Positions 18,065 to 27,182 of a DNA stretch of 64,000 nt are shown here, piece by piece. The first letter of the stretch is position 1, and every line of letters begins with the position of its first letter. The stretch covers positions 151,482-215,481 of the forward strand of contig JAZQUY010000002.1 in assembly GCA_045631525.1 (NCBI GenBank), written 5' to 3'. The position numbers and the translations under genes are program-made. The notes under the pieces are model-generated. The model searched no databases. It was not told the origin of the DNA and was given only the letters and a program-made list of their open reading frames with translations. Source of the DNA: SIG440 sp045631525 (GTDB lineage Bacteria; Bacillota; Clostridia; Monoglobales; Monoglobaceae).

Positions 18065-18093
18065 TTGTTTCAAAATAATTAAAAAAATAATAT
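18065..18093 (+). promoter_or_regulatory. Candidate promoter of the DegT-Gfo operon
   Basis: TTGTTT (18065-18070), 17-bp spacer, TAATAT (18088-18093). A small hairpin with a T-run (about 18092-18116) follows and may terminate ROK transcription. Confidence 0.5.
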
Positions 18094-18125
18094 TTATCTT
18101 TAAGGATAAATTTTTTAAACAATTT

Positions 18126-18144
18126 ATAAGTCCACTGGACAAAT
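18126..18144 (+). promoter_or_regulatory. Candidate ROK operator 2
   Basis: Near-palindrome with arms ATAAGTCCA and TGGACAAAT around a single base, between the promoter and the DegT ribosome binding site. Half-sites match those of operator 1, but the spacing is 1 instead of 5. Confidence 0.5.
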
Positions 18145-18163
18145 TTAAAGGAGGAAATTTATT

Positions 18164-19438
18164 ATGAGCAAAGAAAAAGAAGTAGTAATGAACGGTGCCG
18201 GCGTTGAAGACCTCGGTTTCCCGATGTGGCCCCAGTTCGCTCCTGAAACAGCAGAAGATATCCTTGAACCCGTTAGAAACGGCAAGGTAAACTACTGGAC
18301 AGGAAAAAAAGGCATGGAATTTGAAGAAGCATGGGCTAAATGGATGGGTGCAAAGATGGCGATTTCTTGCACGAACGGAACAGCTGCTCTTCACATCGCT
18401 CTTGCAAGCCTTAACATAGGCCCCGGGGATGAAGTTATTGTTCCTTCATACTCATTTATCGCATCTTCATTCTCAGTAGTACAGGCTGGTGCTATCCCTG
18501 TATTTGCTGATGTTACAGATGATCACACAATCGATCCTGCTTGCATTGAAGCACTTATCACACCAAGAACAAAGGCTATTATAGTTGTTCATCTTTATGG
18601 TGTTGTTGCTGATATGGGTCCAATTCTTGAAATTGCTAAAAAGCACAACCTCAAGATTGTTGAAGACTGTGCACAGTGCTTTGGTGGTGAATATAACGGT
18701 ATAAAAGCAGGTCTTATCGGTGATGTAGGTTGTTTCTCATTCTGCCAGAGCAAGCACTTTACAACAGGTGGCGAAGGCGGTATGGTTGTTACAAACGACG
18801 AAGATACAGGTTGGGAATGCCGTTCATTCCGTGACCACGGTTATGATGTAAAGACGAGAATGAATATGCTTGCTCTTGAAGAAAAACTTCCTTACATACA
18901 CAGAAGAGTTGGTTTCAACTACAGAATGACAGAAATCCAGTCAATCTTCGGTATCAACGAACTTAAGAGACTTGACAACTGGAACCTTGCACGTCGTTTC
19001 AAATACGCAAAGATGTATGATGAAGCATTTGCAGGACTCAAGGGAATCAAAAAGCTTCCTGTAAACACAGCAGAAAGAAAGAACGCTTATTGGTGGTACC
19101 CAATGCTTGTTGATCTTGATGTTCTTGATTGTGATGCTCCTACTATTGTTAAAGAGCTTGGTGCGTCCGGCATTCCTTGCTATGGTATTCAGTGGCCCGA
19201 AGCTTATGAAGAAAAAGCTTACAGAGAACATGGTGGATTTGGCGCAGCGAAGTTCCCGTTTGAATCAAAGGAATATGCAGATGAAGCTTCTGTTCAGTAT
19301 GACAAGGTATTCTGCAAGAATGCAAACGCACTTCGCAAGCAGACGGTTTGTCTTTTCCTCCATCCGTCATGGGAAGAAGTACATATCGAAAGATGTATTG
19401 ATGGCTTCAAGAAGGTTTTGGCAGCTCACACAAAATAA
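18164..19438 (+). CDS. DegT/DnrJ/EryC1/StrS-family aminotransferase
   Basis: A 424-residue PLP enzyme. The PLP lysine is K197 in CQSKHFTTGGEGG; SCTNGTAAL and VEDCAQCFGG supply phosphate- and ring-binding residues. Members transaminate keto-sugars or keto-cyclitols with glutamate or glutamine. Its partner is a Gfo/Idh/MocA oxidoreductase 30 nt downstream, a pairing found in kanosamine, inosamine and 3-aminosugar pathways: the oxidoreductase makes or reduces a ketone and this enzyme adds or removes the amino group. The exact substrate cannot be told from sequence. Confidence 0.9.
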   Translation: MSKEKEVVMNGAGVEDLGFPMWPQFAPETAEDILEPVRNGKVNYWTGKKGMEFEEAWAKWMGAKMAISCTNGTAALHIALASLNIGPGDEVIVPSYSFIASSFSVVQAGAIPVFADVTDDHTIDPACIEALITPRTKAIIVVHLYGVVADMGPILEIAKKHNLKIVEDCAQCFGGEYNGIKAGLIGDVGCFSFCQSKHFTTGGEGGMVVTNDEDTGWECRSFRDHGYDVKTRMNMLALEEKLPYIHRRVGFNYRMTEIQSIFGINELKRLDNWNLARRFKYAKMYDEAFAGLKGIKKLPVNTAERKNAYWWYPMLVDLDVLDCDAPTIVKELGASGIPCYGIQWPEAYEEKAYREHGGFGAAKFPFESKEYADEASVQYDKVFCKNANALRKQTVCLFLHPSWEEVHIERCIDGFKKVLAAHTK

Positions 19439-19468
19439 ACAAAATCAGTTAGCTTAAGGAGCGTTATT

Positions 19469-20515
19469 ATGAATAAAGTAAAATGGGGCGTAATCGGTTG
19501 TGGCGGTATCGCTGACCGTAGAACCCTTCCCGGTATGATGCTTGCTGATAATGTTGAGCTGATTGCTGTTATGGATACAAACAAAGAAGCAGCAGAAAGA
19601 TGCAAAGAAAAATACAATGCAAAGTATGCTTTTGATAACTATGAAGAACTCCTTGCTCTTGACGAAATTCAGGCAGTTTATATTGCTTCACCTGTTTTCT
19701 GTCACAAGGAGCAGGCGTTCGCTGCAGCAAAGGCAAAGAAGCATATCCTCATTGAAAAGCCTATGGCTTTGACAAGTGAAGAATCTGTTGAAATTGCAAA
19801 GGTTTGCGAAAAAGAAGGCGTGAAGCTTGGTGTTGGTCTTATGATGCGTTTTGCGGCGTATCATCAGGAAATGAAAAAACTTATTTCAGAAGGAAAGCTT
19901 GGCGACATTGTTTCAATGCGTGCTCAGCTTACTTGCTGGTATCCTGATATTCCAAACAACTGGCGTCAGAACAAAGACCTTTCAGGCGGCGGTGCACTTA
20001 TGGATATGGGTATCCACTGCATTGACCTTCTTCAGTACATAACAGGTCTCAAGGCCGTTGAGGTTACCGGTTTTGCCGGAACACAGACATTCAGCTACAA
20101 TGCTGATGACTCCTCAGCAATCGTTATGAAGATGGACAATGGTGCATTTGCTATGGTTGATGCAAACTTCAACATTCCTGACGCAGCTGCAAAGTGCAAG
20201 CTTGAAATTTATGGTACAAAGGGCAGCATTATGGCAGAAGGAACTATCAGTCAGGTTGAGGGCGGAGATGTTTCTGTTCTTATCTCTGATGATTCTTTGG
20301 GCTATGACGCAGCACAGAACCGCGATGAACTTGTTCCGGTAAAATTGGATGTTGAGCTTGGAAATATGTACACAAAAGAGGTAGAATCTTTTGGCAATGC
20401 AGTGCTTAACGGCACAGTACCTGTGATCACTGGTGAGGACGGTATAAACGTTCAGAGAATCGTTGAAAGTGCATATAAAGCAAGCGAAACAAAAATAATT
20501 TCAGAATTAAAGTAA
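19469..20515 (+). CDS. Gfo/Idh/MocA-family oxidoreductase
   Basis: A 348-residue NAD(P)-dependent dehydrogenase. The N-terminal Rossmann motif is GVIGCGGIADR and the conserved catalytic EKP is in ILIEKPMAL; a DMGIHCIDLLQY segment supplies the conserved active-site aspartate and histidine. Such enzymes oxidise or reduce a hydroxyl of sugars or inositols. It is second in the operon behind the DegT aminotransferase and ends at a strong terminator. Confidence 0.9.
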   Translation: MNKVKWGVIGCGGIADRRTLPGMMLADNVELIAVMDTNKEAAERCKEKYNAKYAFDNYEELLALDEIQAVYIASPVFCHKEQAFAAAKAKKHILIEKPMALTSEESVEIAKVCEKEGVKLGVGLMMRFAAYHQEMKKLISEGKLGDIVSMRAQLTCWYPDIPNNWRQNKDLSGGGALMDMGIHCIDLLQYITGLKAVEVTGFAGTQTFSYNADDSSAIVMKMDNGAFAMVDANFNIPDAAAKCKLEIYGTKGSIMAEGTISQVEGGDVSVLISDDSLGYDAAQNRDELVPVKLDVELGNMYTKEVESFGNAVLNGTVPVITGEDGINVQRIVESAYKASETKIISELK

Positions 20516-20527
20516 TTGATTTAATCC

Positions 20528-20585
20528 CCCAAAAGCCCCCCCCCCCCCGACCAAATTTTGGTCGGGGGGGGTTGGCTTTTAACAA
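20528..20585 (+). terminator. Very GC-rich terminator after the Gfo/Idh gene
   Basis: A run of 13 Cs (20536-20548) plus GACCAA pairs with TTGGTC plus eight Gs, with outer AAAAGCC/GGCTTTT. Confidence 0.85.
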
Positions 20586-20612
20586 AAACAAAAGACCAAC
20601 AATTATTGGCCT
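20586..20612 (-). terminator. Terminator of the LacI gene
   Basis: On the minus strand AAAGGCCAA pairs with TTGGTCTTT (one G-U pair), followed by TGTTTTTGTT. Confidence 0.65.
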
Positions 20613-20625
20613 TTTATATAGTTTA

Positions 20626-21612
20626 TTACTTAGTGGTTTCTCTCAGGATAAGTTTTGTTTTAAAAACCTTATTTATAGGTGTGAGATCATCTGTTTCAAT
20701 CATTTTCATAAGAGCTTCGATGGCAAATGAAGCCATCTTTCTTTTTGAAGATGTAACAGAAGAAAGCATGGGGGAGAAATAGAAGTTTGATGCAATATTA
20801 TCAAATCCGATAACAGAGATATCCTGGGGAATGTTTTTCCCAGTTTCCTTGAGACAATGGCATACCTGCATTGCAATAAGGTCACTGAAACAAATAACAG
20901 CGTCACAATCGCTGTGCTTTGAGAGTAAAGCTTCGATGGTTTGTTCGGTTGTAATGCTGATTTCTTCTGTGCAGAGATTTTTCAGTGGAATATCAGCTTC
21001 TTTGAATGCGTTTTTAATACCTGAAAGACGTTCGCTTGCGCTGGAAATATAGGAAGGACCATTCAAAAACAGGAGTTTCTTTCTGCCCTCATCAAAAAGA
21101 TGCATTGCAGCCAGTTTTCCGCCGTTTTCGTCATCACAAACAACATAGCTTGATGCTTCGTCGAAACGACGGCCAATGAGAACATAAGGCATTTTTTTTG
21201 ATTTTATAAAATCGATGTTTTCCTTATTTTCCTGAACGGGACATAGAACAATTCCGTCTGCACCTCTGCTGATAGCAGAAATAATAGCATTTTTTTCAAT
21301 CGACTGATTTTCGTCAGTGTTAATAATGAAAGATGTGTAACCATAATTTTTCAAGGTAATTTCCATCTCCCTTATCATGATTGAAAAGTAAGGATTTGAA
21401 ATATCTCCGCAAATGATAGCGATGCTTTTGGTCTTGCCGGAACGAAGAGAACTGGCAGAACTGTTGGCAATGTAACCGATTTCGTTTGCAGTTTTGATAA
21501 TATATTCTTTTGTTTTTTGTGAAATGTCCGGCTTATTGTGAAGAGCATGAGAAACAGTGTTTATAGAAAAGCCTGTTTTTGCTGCTATATCTGCCAGTGT
21601 GATATTTTTCAT
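20626..21612 (-). CDS. LacI-family transcriptional repressor
   Basis: A 328-residue regulator. The N-terminal helix-turn-helix is ITLADIAAKTGFSINTVSHAL with the hinge helix near residue 50; the periplasmic-binding-protein-like effector domain follows, ending in VIGFDN and SSVTSSKRKM. The start at 21612 has GGAGGGC upstream; a longer in-frame reading extends through the promoter and nifJ 3' end and is not real. Convergent with the DegT-Gfo operon, which it may also control, though no LacI-type operator with a central CG was recognised there. Confidence 0.93.
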   Translation of the reverse strand: MKNITLADIAAKTGFSINTVSHALHNKPDISQKTKEYIIKTANEIGYIANSSASSLRSGKTKSIAIICGDISNPYFSIMIREMEITLKNYGYTSFIINTDENQSIEKNAIISAISRGADGIVLCPVQENKENIDFIKSKKMPYVLIGRRFDEASSYVVCDDENGGKLAAMHLFDEGRKKLLFLNGPSYISSASERLSGIKNAFKEADIPLKNLCTEEISITTEQTIEALLSKHSDCDAVICFSDLIAMQVCHCLKETGKNIPQDISVIGFDNIASNFYFSPMLSSVTSSKRKMASFAIEALMKMIETDDLTPINKVFKTKLILRETTK

Positions 21613-21646
21613 TACGGACTGCCCTCCATAGTAAATACTGCATATA

Positions 21647-21675
21647 ATTATAGCATTTTTTGCATTTGTTGTCAA
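21647..21675 (-). promoter_or_regulatory. Promoter of the LacI gene
   Basis: Minus strand: TTGACA (21670-21675), 17-bp spacer, TATAAT (21647-21652), a full consensus match. Confidence 0.85.
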
Positions 21676-21686
21676 TGATTGCAAAA

Positions 21687-21719
21687 AACACCGTTGGAAT
21701 TTTCCAACGGTGTTTTTGA
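21687..21719 (-). terminator. Terminator of nifJ
   Basis: AACACCGTTGGAA pairs with TTCCAACGGTGTT; T-runs flank both sides, so it can act in either direction. Confidence 0.9.
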
Positions 21720-21733
21720 AAATTTTTAAGAAA

Positions 21734-24700
21734 TTAGCATTCTTCAGCAGCTTTCTTTTTGTAGATTTCGTATCTTTCAATAAGGTCTTTTTCAGCCTTG
21801 TCGAAGAGCTGTGCTGCAACTTCGGGGAATGCTTTCTTGAGCATGAGATAACGGTTCTCGCCCTCGAGGAATTCCTTAACTGTGCCTGTTGGCTCTTTTG
21901 AGTCAAGGATGAATGGGTTTTTGCCTTCTTCTTTGAGGAGAGGATTGTATCTCCAGAGGTGCCAGTAACCTGTCTGAACAGCTTTCTTTTCCTCTGCGAT
22001 TGTGTTAGCCATGCCAACCTTGATACCGTGGTTGATACAAGGAGCATAAGCAATGATAAGTGATGGACCCGGATAAGCTTCTGCTTCCTTGATTGCTTTG
22101 AGAGCCTGATTCATATCAGCACCAAGAGCGATTTGCGCAACGTAAACATATCCATAAGTTGTACCAATCATACCGAGGTCTTTCTTCTTGGTCTTCATAC
22201 CAGAAGCTGCGAATTTAGCAACAGCAGCAGTAGGTGTAGCTTTAGATGCCTGACCACCTGTATTTGAGTAAACTTCGGTATCAACAACGAAGATGTTGAT
22301 GTCTTCGCCTGATGCGATAACGTGGTCAAGACCGCCGTAACCGATATCGTAAGCCCAACCGTCGCCACCGAATACCCACTGTGAACGCTTTACGAGGAAG
22401 TCGGTGCGGTCAGCGATTTCTTTGATTGCAGGATTTGTCATATCAGCATCCTTGATGAGAGCTGCGATTTCTTTTGCAGCTGCCTTTGATGCGTCAGCGT
22501 TATCCTTGCCTTCAATCCAAGCCTTGAATGCAGCTGCGAGTTCAGGCTTAACTTTATCCATAACTGAATTCATTCTTGAAACCAAAGTGTTTCTGATTTT
22601 CTTGTTAGCGAGAACCATACCAAGACCAAATTCAGCGTTGTCTTCAAAGAGTGAGTTAGCCCAAGCCGGACCCTTGCCTTCAGCGTTCTTGCAGTAAGGC
22701 ATTGAAGGAGCAGAGCCACCCCAGATTGATGTACAACCTGTAGCGTTTGCAACCATCATTCTGTCACCGAAGAGCTGAGTGATAAGCTTGATATAAGGTG
22801 TTTCACCACAACCAGCACAAGCGCCTGAGAATTCAAGCATAGGAGTTGCGAACTGTGAGTTCTTTGTGCTCTTTGTGATATCGATTTCATCCTGTTTTGA
22901 AGAAACAGTCATAGCGAATTCCCAGTTAGGAGCTTCACATTCAACTTCTGCGATAGGCTTCATTGTAAGAGCCTTTTCCTTTGCAGGACAAACCTGAGCA
23001 CAAACGCCACAGCCAAGACAGTCAAGAGGTGATACCTGAATTCTGTATTCCATACCCTGGAAGCCTGTAGCAGCCTTTGTTTCAAAGCCTGCGGGTTTCT
23101 TTGCAGCTTCGTCAGCGTTAAGGAGAACAGGACGGATAGCAGCGTGAGGACAAACAAGTGAACACTGGTTACACTGGATACACTTATTGATATCCCAAGC
23201 GGGAACGTTTACAGCAACACCGCGTTTTTCGTATCTTGAAGTACCTGTTTCAAAAGTACCGTCTTCGATACCTGCGAATGTGCTAACAGGGAGCTTGTTA
23301 CCAGCCTGAGCGTTTACGGGCTGAACGATGTTCTTGATGAAGTCAGGAACGTTGTTTTCCTTAACATCCTTATCAACAGCATCTTTCCAAGAAGCCGGAA
23401 CATCAATCTTAACAAGAGCTTCAATAGCGCCGTCAACTGCGTCGCAGTTCATCTTAACGATTTCGTCACCCTTCTTGCCGTAGGTCTTCTTGATAGCAGC
23501 CTTAATGAGTTCAACAGCTTTGTCAAAGTCGATTACGTTAGCGAGCTTAAAGAAAGCACTCTGTGTAACCATGTTGATTCTGTTTGGACCAAGACCAACC
23601 TTAACAGCAACGTCTACTGCGTTGATTGTGTAGAATTCGATTTCATTTTCTGCAAGGTATTTTTTAACGTTTGCAGGAAGATGTTCTTCGAGTTCATCAG
23701 GTGTCCATACGCAGTTGAGGAGGAATGTACCGCCTTTTTTGAGGCCTTCAAGAACGTCATACTGAGTGAGGTATGCAGGCTTGTGACATGCAATATAGTC
23801 AGCTTCGTCCAGGAGATATGTTGACTTGATGGGCTTTTTACCGAATCTCAAGTGAGACATTGTAACGCCACCTGACTTCTTTGAGTCATAGTCAAAATAT
23901 GCCTGAGCGTAAAGGTCTGTATTGTCACCGATAATCTTGATAGCGTCTTTGTTAGCGCCAACAGTACCGTCAGAGCCAAAGCCCCAGAACTTACAACGTG
24001 TAGTGCCCTCAGGAGCTGCATTGATTTTTTCAGGAAGCTCAAGTGAGAGGTTTGTAACGTCGTCCACAATACCGATTGTGAAGTTGTTTTTGGGTTCGTC
24101 TGAATCAAGATTGTTGTAAACTGCCATAATCTGTGTAGGTGTTGTGTCTTTTGAACCAAGACCGTAACGACCACCAACGATTTTGGGAGCATTTTCCTTG
24201 CCGTAGTAAAGGTTGCAAACGTCAAGATAAAGGGGTTCGCCAAGTGAACCAGGTTCCTTTGTTCTGTCAAGAACAGCAATCTTTTCAACGGTTGAAGGAA
24301 TTACATCGAAGAAGTACTTAGCAGAGAAAGGTCTGTAAAGGTGAACCTTAACAACACCAACTTTTCCGCCGCGTGCATTGATGTAATCAACTGTTTCTTC
24401 AATAGCTTCGCAAGCAGAGCCCATAGCAACGATAACTTTTGTTGCATCAGGTGCACCATAATAGTTGAAAGGCTTGTACTCTCTGCCTGTAATCTTTGTG
24501 ATTTCTTTCATATAGTCTGCAACAATATCAGGAATTGCTTCGTAATATTTGTTTGCAGCTTCTCTGCCCTGGAAGTAAATATCAGCGTTTTGTGCTGTGC
24601 CGCGAAGAACGGGATGTTCAGGGTTAAGAGCGTTGTCCTTGAATGCTTTGAGAGCATCCCAGTCAAGAAGTCCCTTGAGGTCTTCATAATCCATAACTTC

Positions 24701-25249
24701 AACCTTCTGAATTTCGTGTGAAGTTCTGAAACCGTCGAAGAAGTGGAGGAAGGGAACTCTACCCTTGATAGCAGCAAGATGTGCTACACCACCGAGGTCC
24801 ATAGTTTCCTGAACGCTGCCTGAAGCAAGCATAACAAAGACTCTCTCACGCCAAGCCATAACGTCCTGATGGTCACCAAAGATGTTGAGTGCGTGAGCAG
24901 CAAGTGCACGAGCACTAACATGGAAAACTGTAGGAAGAAGTTCACCTGCAATTTTGTACATATTGGGGATCATAAGAAGAAGACCCTGTGATGCTGTGAA
25001 TGTTGTAGTAAGAGCACCTGCCTGAAGTGAACCGTGAACTGCACCAGCAGCACCTGCTTCAGACTGCATCTCAACAACGTCAACTGTTTCGCCGAAGATG
25101 TTCTTCAGACCGTCTGCACTCCACTGGTCAACATTTTCAGCCATGTTGGAAGAGGGAGTGATAGGATAGATAGCAGCAACTTCTGTAAACGCATAGGCGC
25201 AATGAGCAGCAGCGCTGTTACCATCCATGGTTTTCATTTTTTTAGCCAT
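21734..25249 (-). CDS. nifJ: Pyruvate:ferredoxin (flavodoxin) oxidoreductase
   Basis: A 1171-residue single-chain enzyme that oxidises pyruvate and CoA to acetyl-CoA, CO2 and reduced ferredoxin. Visible parts are the N-terminal pyrimidine-binding domain (YPITPSSNMAE), the CoA/gamma region, two 4Fe-4S clusters in the ferredoxin-like insert (CIQCNQCSLVCP and CLGCGVCAQVCP), and a C-terminal thiamin-diphosphate domain with GCGETPY and GGDGWAYDIG. Length is typical. It is monocistronic, between its own promoter and terminator, and indicates anaerobic metabolism. Confidence 0.97.
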   Translation of the reverse strand: MAKKMKTMDGNSAAAHCAYAFTEVAAIYPITPSSNMAENVDQWSADGLKNIFGETVDVVEMQSEAGAAGAVHGSLQAGALTTTFTASQGLLLMIPNMYKIAGELLPTVFHVSARALAAHALNIFGDHQDVMAWRERVFVMLASGSVQETMDLGGVAHLAAIKGRVPFLHFFDGFRTSHEIQKVEVMDYEDLKGLLDWDALKAFKDNALNPEHPVLRGTAQNADIYFQGREAANKYYEAIPDIVADYMKEITKITGREYKPFNYYGAPDATKVIVAMGSACEAIEETVDYINARGGKVGVVKVHLYRPFSAKYFFDVIPSTVEKIAVLDRTKEPGSLGEPLYLDVCNLYYGKENAPKIVGGRYGLGSKDTTPTQIMAVYNNLDSDEPKNNFTIGIVDDVTNLSLELPEKINAAPEGTTRCKFWGFGSDGTVGANKDAIKIIGDNTDLYAQAYFDYDSKKSGGVTMSHLRFGKKPIKSTYLLDEADYIACHKPAYLTQYDVLEGLKKGGTFLLNCVWTPDELEEHLPANVKKYLAENEIEFYTINAVDVAVKVGLGPNRINMVTQSAFFKLANVIDFDKAVELIKAAIKKTYGKKGDEIVKMNCDAVDGAIEALVKIDVPASWKDAVDKDVKENNVPDFIKNIVQPVNAQAGNKLPVSTFAGIEDGTFETGTSRYEKRGVAVNVPAWDINKCIQCNQCSLVCPHAAIRPVLLNADEAAKKPAGFETKAATGFQGMEYRIQVSPLDCLGCGVCAQVCPAKEKALTMKPIAEVECEAPNWEFAMTVSSKQDEIDITKSTKNSQFATPMLEFSGACAGCGETPYIKLITQLFGDRMMVANATGCTSIWGGSAPSMPYCKNAEGKGPAWANSLFEDNAEFGLGMVLANKKIRNTLVSRMNSVMDKVKPELAAAFKAWIEGKDNADASKAAAKEIAALIKDADMTNPAIKEIADRTDFLVKRSQWVFGGDGWAYDIGYGGLDHVIASGEDINIFVVDTEVYSNTGGQASKATPTAAVAKFAASGMKTKKKDLGMIGTTYGYVYVAQIALGADMNQALKAIKEAEAYPGPSLIIAYAPCINHGIKVGMANTIAEEKKAVQTGYWHLWRYNPLLKEEGKNPFILDSKEPTGTVKEFLEGENRYLMLKKAFPEVAAQLFDKAEKDLIERYEIYKKKAAEEC

Positions 25250-25295
25250 GAAAAATGCCTCCTTAAATATATGAATTTAATTATTTTATAAAGGT

Positions 25296-25315
25296 TGTGA
25301 TTATACAAAATCACA
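25296..25315. promoter_or_regulatory. Inverted repeat at the nifJ transcription start
   Basis: Perfect 7-bp arms TGTGATT and AATCACA with a 6-bp centre, just downstream of the nifJ -10 box. Resembles a regulator operator; spacing fits neither the CRP nor the Rex consensus exactly. Confidence 0.5.
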
Positions 25316-25323
25316 CAGAATAT

Positions 25324-25352
25324 ATTATAGCATACATCTTGCAGAAATTCAA
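25324..25352 (-). promoter_or_regulatory. Promoter of nifJ
   Basis: Minus strand: TTGAAT (25347-25352), 17-bp spacer, TATAAT (25324-25329). Confidence 0.8.
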
Positions 25353-25432
25353 ACATATTTTGAAAAAAAATTAAAAATTTCTGTTTTTTATAGCATATTG
25401 GATAATACTATGCGGAATTTTGCAAAAATGCA

Positions 25433-25467
25433 CAAAAAACAGCACAACCCAAGGGATTGTGCTGTTT
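25433..25467 (-). terminator. Terminator of rpsB-tsf
   Basis: AACAGCACAA pairs with TTGTGCTGTT, followed on the minus strand by TTTTTG, just after tsf. Confidence 0.9.
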
Positions 25468-25480
25468 AAAAACTTTGATA

Positions 25481-26392
25481 TTAGTTGCCAGCCATCTTTG
25501 CAACTTCTGCTGCGAAGTCGTCAACTCTCTTTTCGTGACCTTCGCCTTTTTCAAGACGAGCGAATTTCACAACTTCGATATCTGTGCCGATTTCGTTAGC
25601 TACGTTCTTGAGGAACTTAGCAACTGTCAAATCGCCATCTTTTACGTAAGGCTGTTCAACAAGACAAACTTCCTTGTAGAACTTCTGGATACGTCCAACA
25701 ACCATTTTGTCAACGATTTGTGCGGGTTTACCCTCGTTGAGAGCCTGAGCCTTGAGGATTTCTTTTTCCTTTTCAACAACGTCAGCAGGAACTTCATCGC
25801 TCTTAACGTACTTGGGCATAACCGCTGCAATCTGCATAGCAACGTCTTTTGCTGCAGATTTGAATGCGGGGTCATTAGCCTTTGATTCGTCACCAAGCTT
25901 GAAGTTTACGAGAACACCGATTCTGCCGCCGCCATGGATGTAAGCTTCGTTTACGCCTTCGTATCTTTCAAAACGACGGAGATTCATATTTTCGCCGATT
26001 GTAGCAATTTTTTCTGTAAGTGCTTCGCCAACAGTCTGAGCGTCATAAAGCTTTGTAGCCTTAAGTGCTTCAACGTCAGCAGGATTTGTGTTTGCAATAC
26101 ATTCAGCAACGTCAACAACGAACTTCTGGAAATCAGCGTTCTTTGCAACGAAGTCTGTTTCTGTGTTTACTTCAACAACAACACCAACGTTTCCGAAAAC
26201 CATTGATGTAACAAGACCTTCAGCAGCAATTCTGCCGGCCTTTTTAGCTGCAGTTGCAAGACCTTTTTCTCTGAGGAACTCAACAGCCTTGTCCATATCG
26301 CCGTTTGTTTCTGTAAGAGCTTTTTTGCAGTCCATCATACCACAGTTTGTCATTTCTCTGAGAGTTTTAACATTTTGTGCAGTAAATGCCAT
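25481..26392 (-). CDS. tsf: Elongation factor Ts
   Basis: A 303-residue guanine-nucleotide exchange factor for EF-Tu. The N-terminal UBA-like domain contains LREMTNCGMMDCKKAL, followed by the conserved TDFVAKN motif near residue 80. Length is standard. It lies 35 nt after rpsB in the universally conserved rpsB-tsf order. Confidence 0.98.
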   Translation of the reverse strand: MAFTAQNVKTLREMTNCGMMDCKKALTETNGDMDKAVEFLREKGLATAAKKAGRIAAEGLVTSMVFGNVGVVVEVNTETDFVAKNADFQKFVVDVAECIANTNPADVEALKATKLYDAQTVGEALTEKIATIGENMNLRRFERYEGVNEAYIHGGGRIGVLVNFKLGDESKANDPAFKSAAKDVAMQIAAVMPKYVKSDEVPADVVEKEKEILKAQALNEGKPAQIVDKMVVGRIQKFYKEVCLVEQPYVKDGDLTVAKFLKNVANEIGTDIEVVKFARLEKGEGHEKRVDDFAAEVAKMAGN

Positions 26393-26427
26393 AATATATT
26401 CACTCGCTTTCTAAAAAATAAAGTAGA

Positions 26428-27180
26428 TTATTCCTCAATCATATCGAGAGAAACTTCTTCAGCAGTTTCTTCTGTAGCAGCTTCAACAGTAACCTGTTCG
26501 CCCTGTCTGCCTTCAATGATAGCGTTACCGATAGTAGAAACGATAAGTTTTACGGCACGGATAGCATCGTCATTTCCGGGAATAGGATAGTCAGCTTCTT
26601 CAGGGTCACAGTTTGTATCAACGATAGCAATAACCGGGATACCAAGCTTGTGAGCTTCTGCGATAGCGTTCTTTTCTTTTCTTGGGTCAACAACAAAGAT
26701 TGCTGCAGGAAGGTCTTTCATTTCCTTGATACCGCCAAGGAACTTTTCTAAGCGCTCTTCTTCAAGGTTGAGCTTTAAAACTTCCTTCTTGGGGAGAAGT
26801 TCCATTGTGCCGTCTTCGTTCATTTTCTTAAGCTGATAAAGTCTGTCAATTCTTCTCTTAATTGTCTTAAAGTTTGTGAGCATACCGCCAAGCCATCTTG
26901 CGTTAACATAGAACATACCTGTTCTTTCAGCTTCTTCACGGATAGCGTCCTGAGCCTGCTTCTTTGTACCTACAAAAAGAACGTTTCCGCCTTCTGCTGC
27001 GATGTCGCGAACAAAGTAGTAAGCTTCTTCAATTTTCTTTACAGTTTTCTGAAGATCGATAATATAGATACCGTTTCTTTCTGTAAAGATGTACTCCGCC
27101 ATTTTAGGATTCCAACGGCGTGTCTGGTGTCCGAAATGAACACCTGCTTCAAGCAATTGCTTCATTTGAATAACTCCCAT
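26428..27180 (-). CDS. rpsB: 30S ribosomal protein S2
   Basis: A 250-residue small-subunit protein with the family signatures LLEAGVHFGHQTRRWNPKM and PVIAIVDTNCDPEEADYPIPGNDDA. An acidic C-terminal tail follows. First gene of rpsB-tsf, preceded by a leader of about 130 nt with two predicted stems and a duplicated ribosome binding site, suggesting autoregulation. Confidence 0.98.
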   Translation of the reverse strand: MGVIQMKQLLEAGVHFGHQTRRWNPKMAEYIFTERNGIYIIDLQKTVKKIEEAYYFVRDIAAEGGNVLFVGTKKQAQDAIREEAERTGMFYVNARWLGGMLTNFKTIKRRIDRLYQLKKMNEDGTMELLPKKEVLKLNLEEERLEKFLGGIKEMKDLPAAIFVVDPRKEKNAIAEAHKLGIPVIAIVDTNCDPEEADYPIPGNDDAIRAVKLIVSTIGNAIIEGRQGEQVTVEAATEETAEEVSLDMIEE

Positions 27181-27182
27181 GA

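Noticed and set aside
25296..25315. CRP or Rex binding site before nifJ
   Set aside because: The half-sites fit but the spacing is longer than either consensus, so I list it only as an unassigned inverted repeat.
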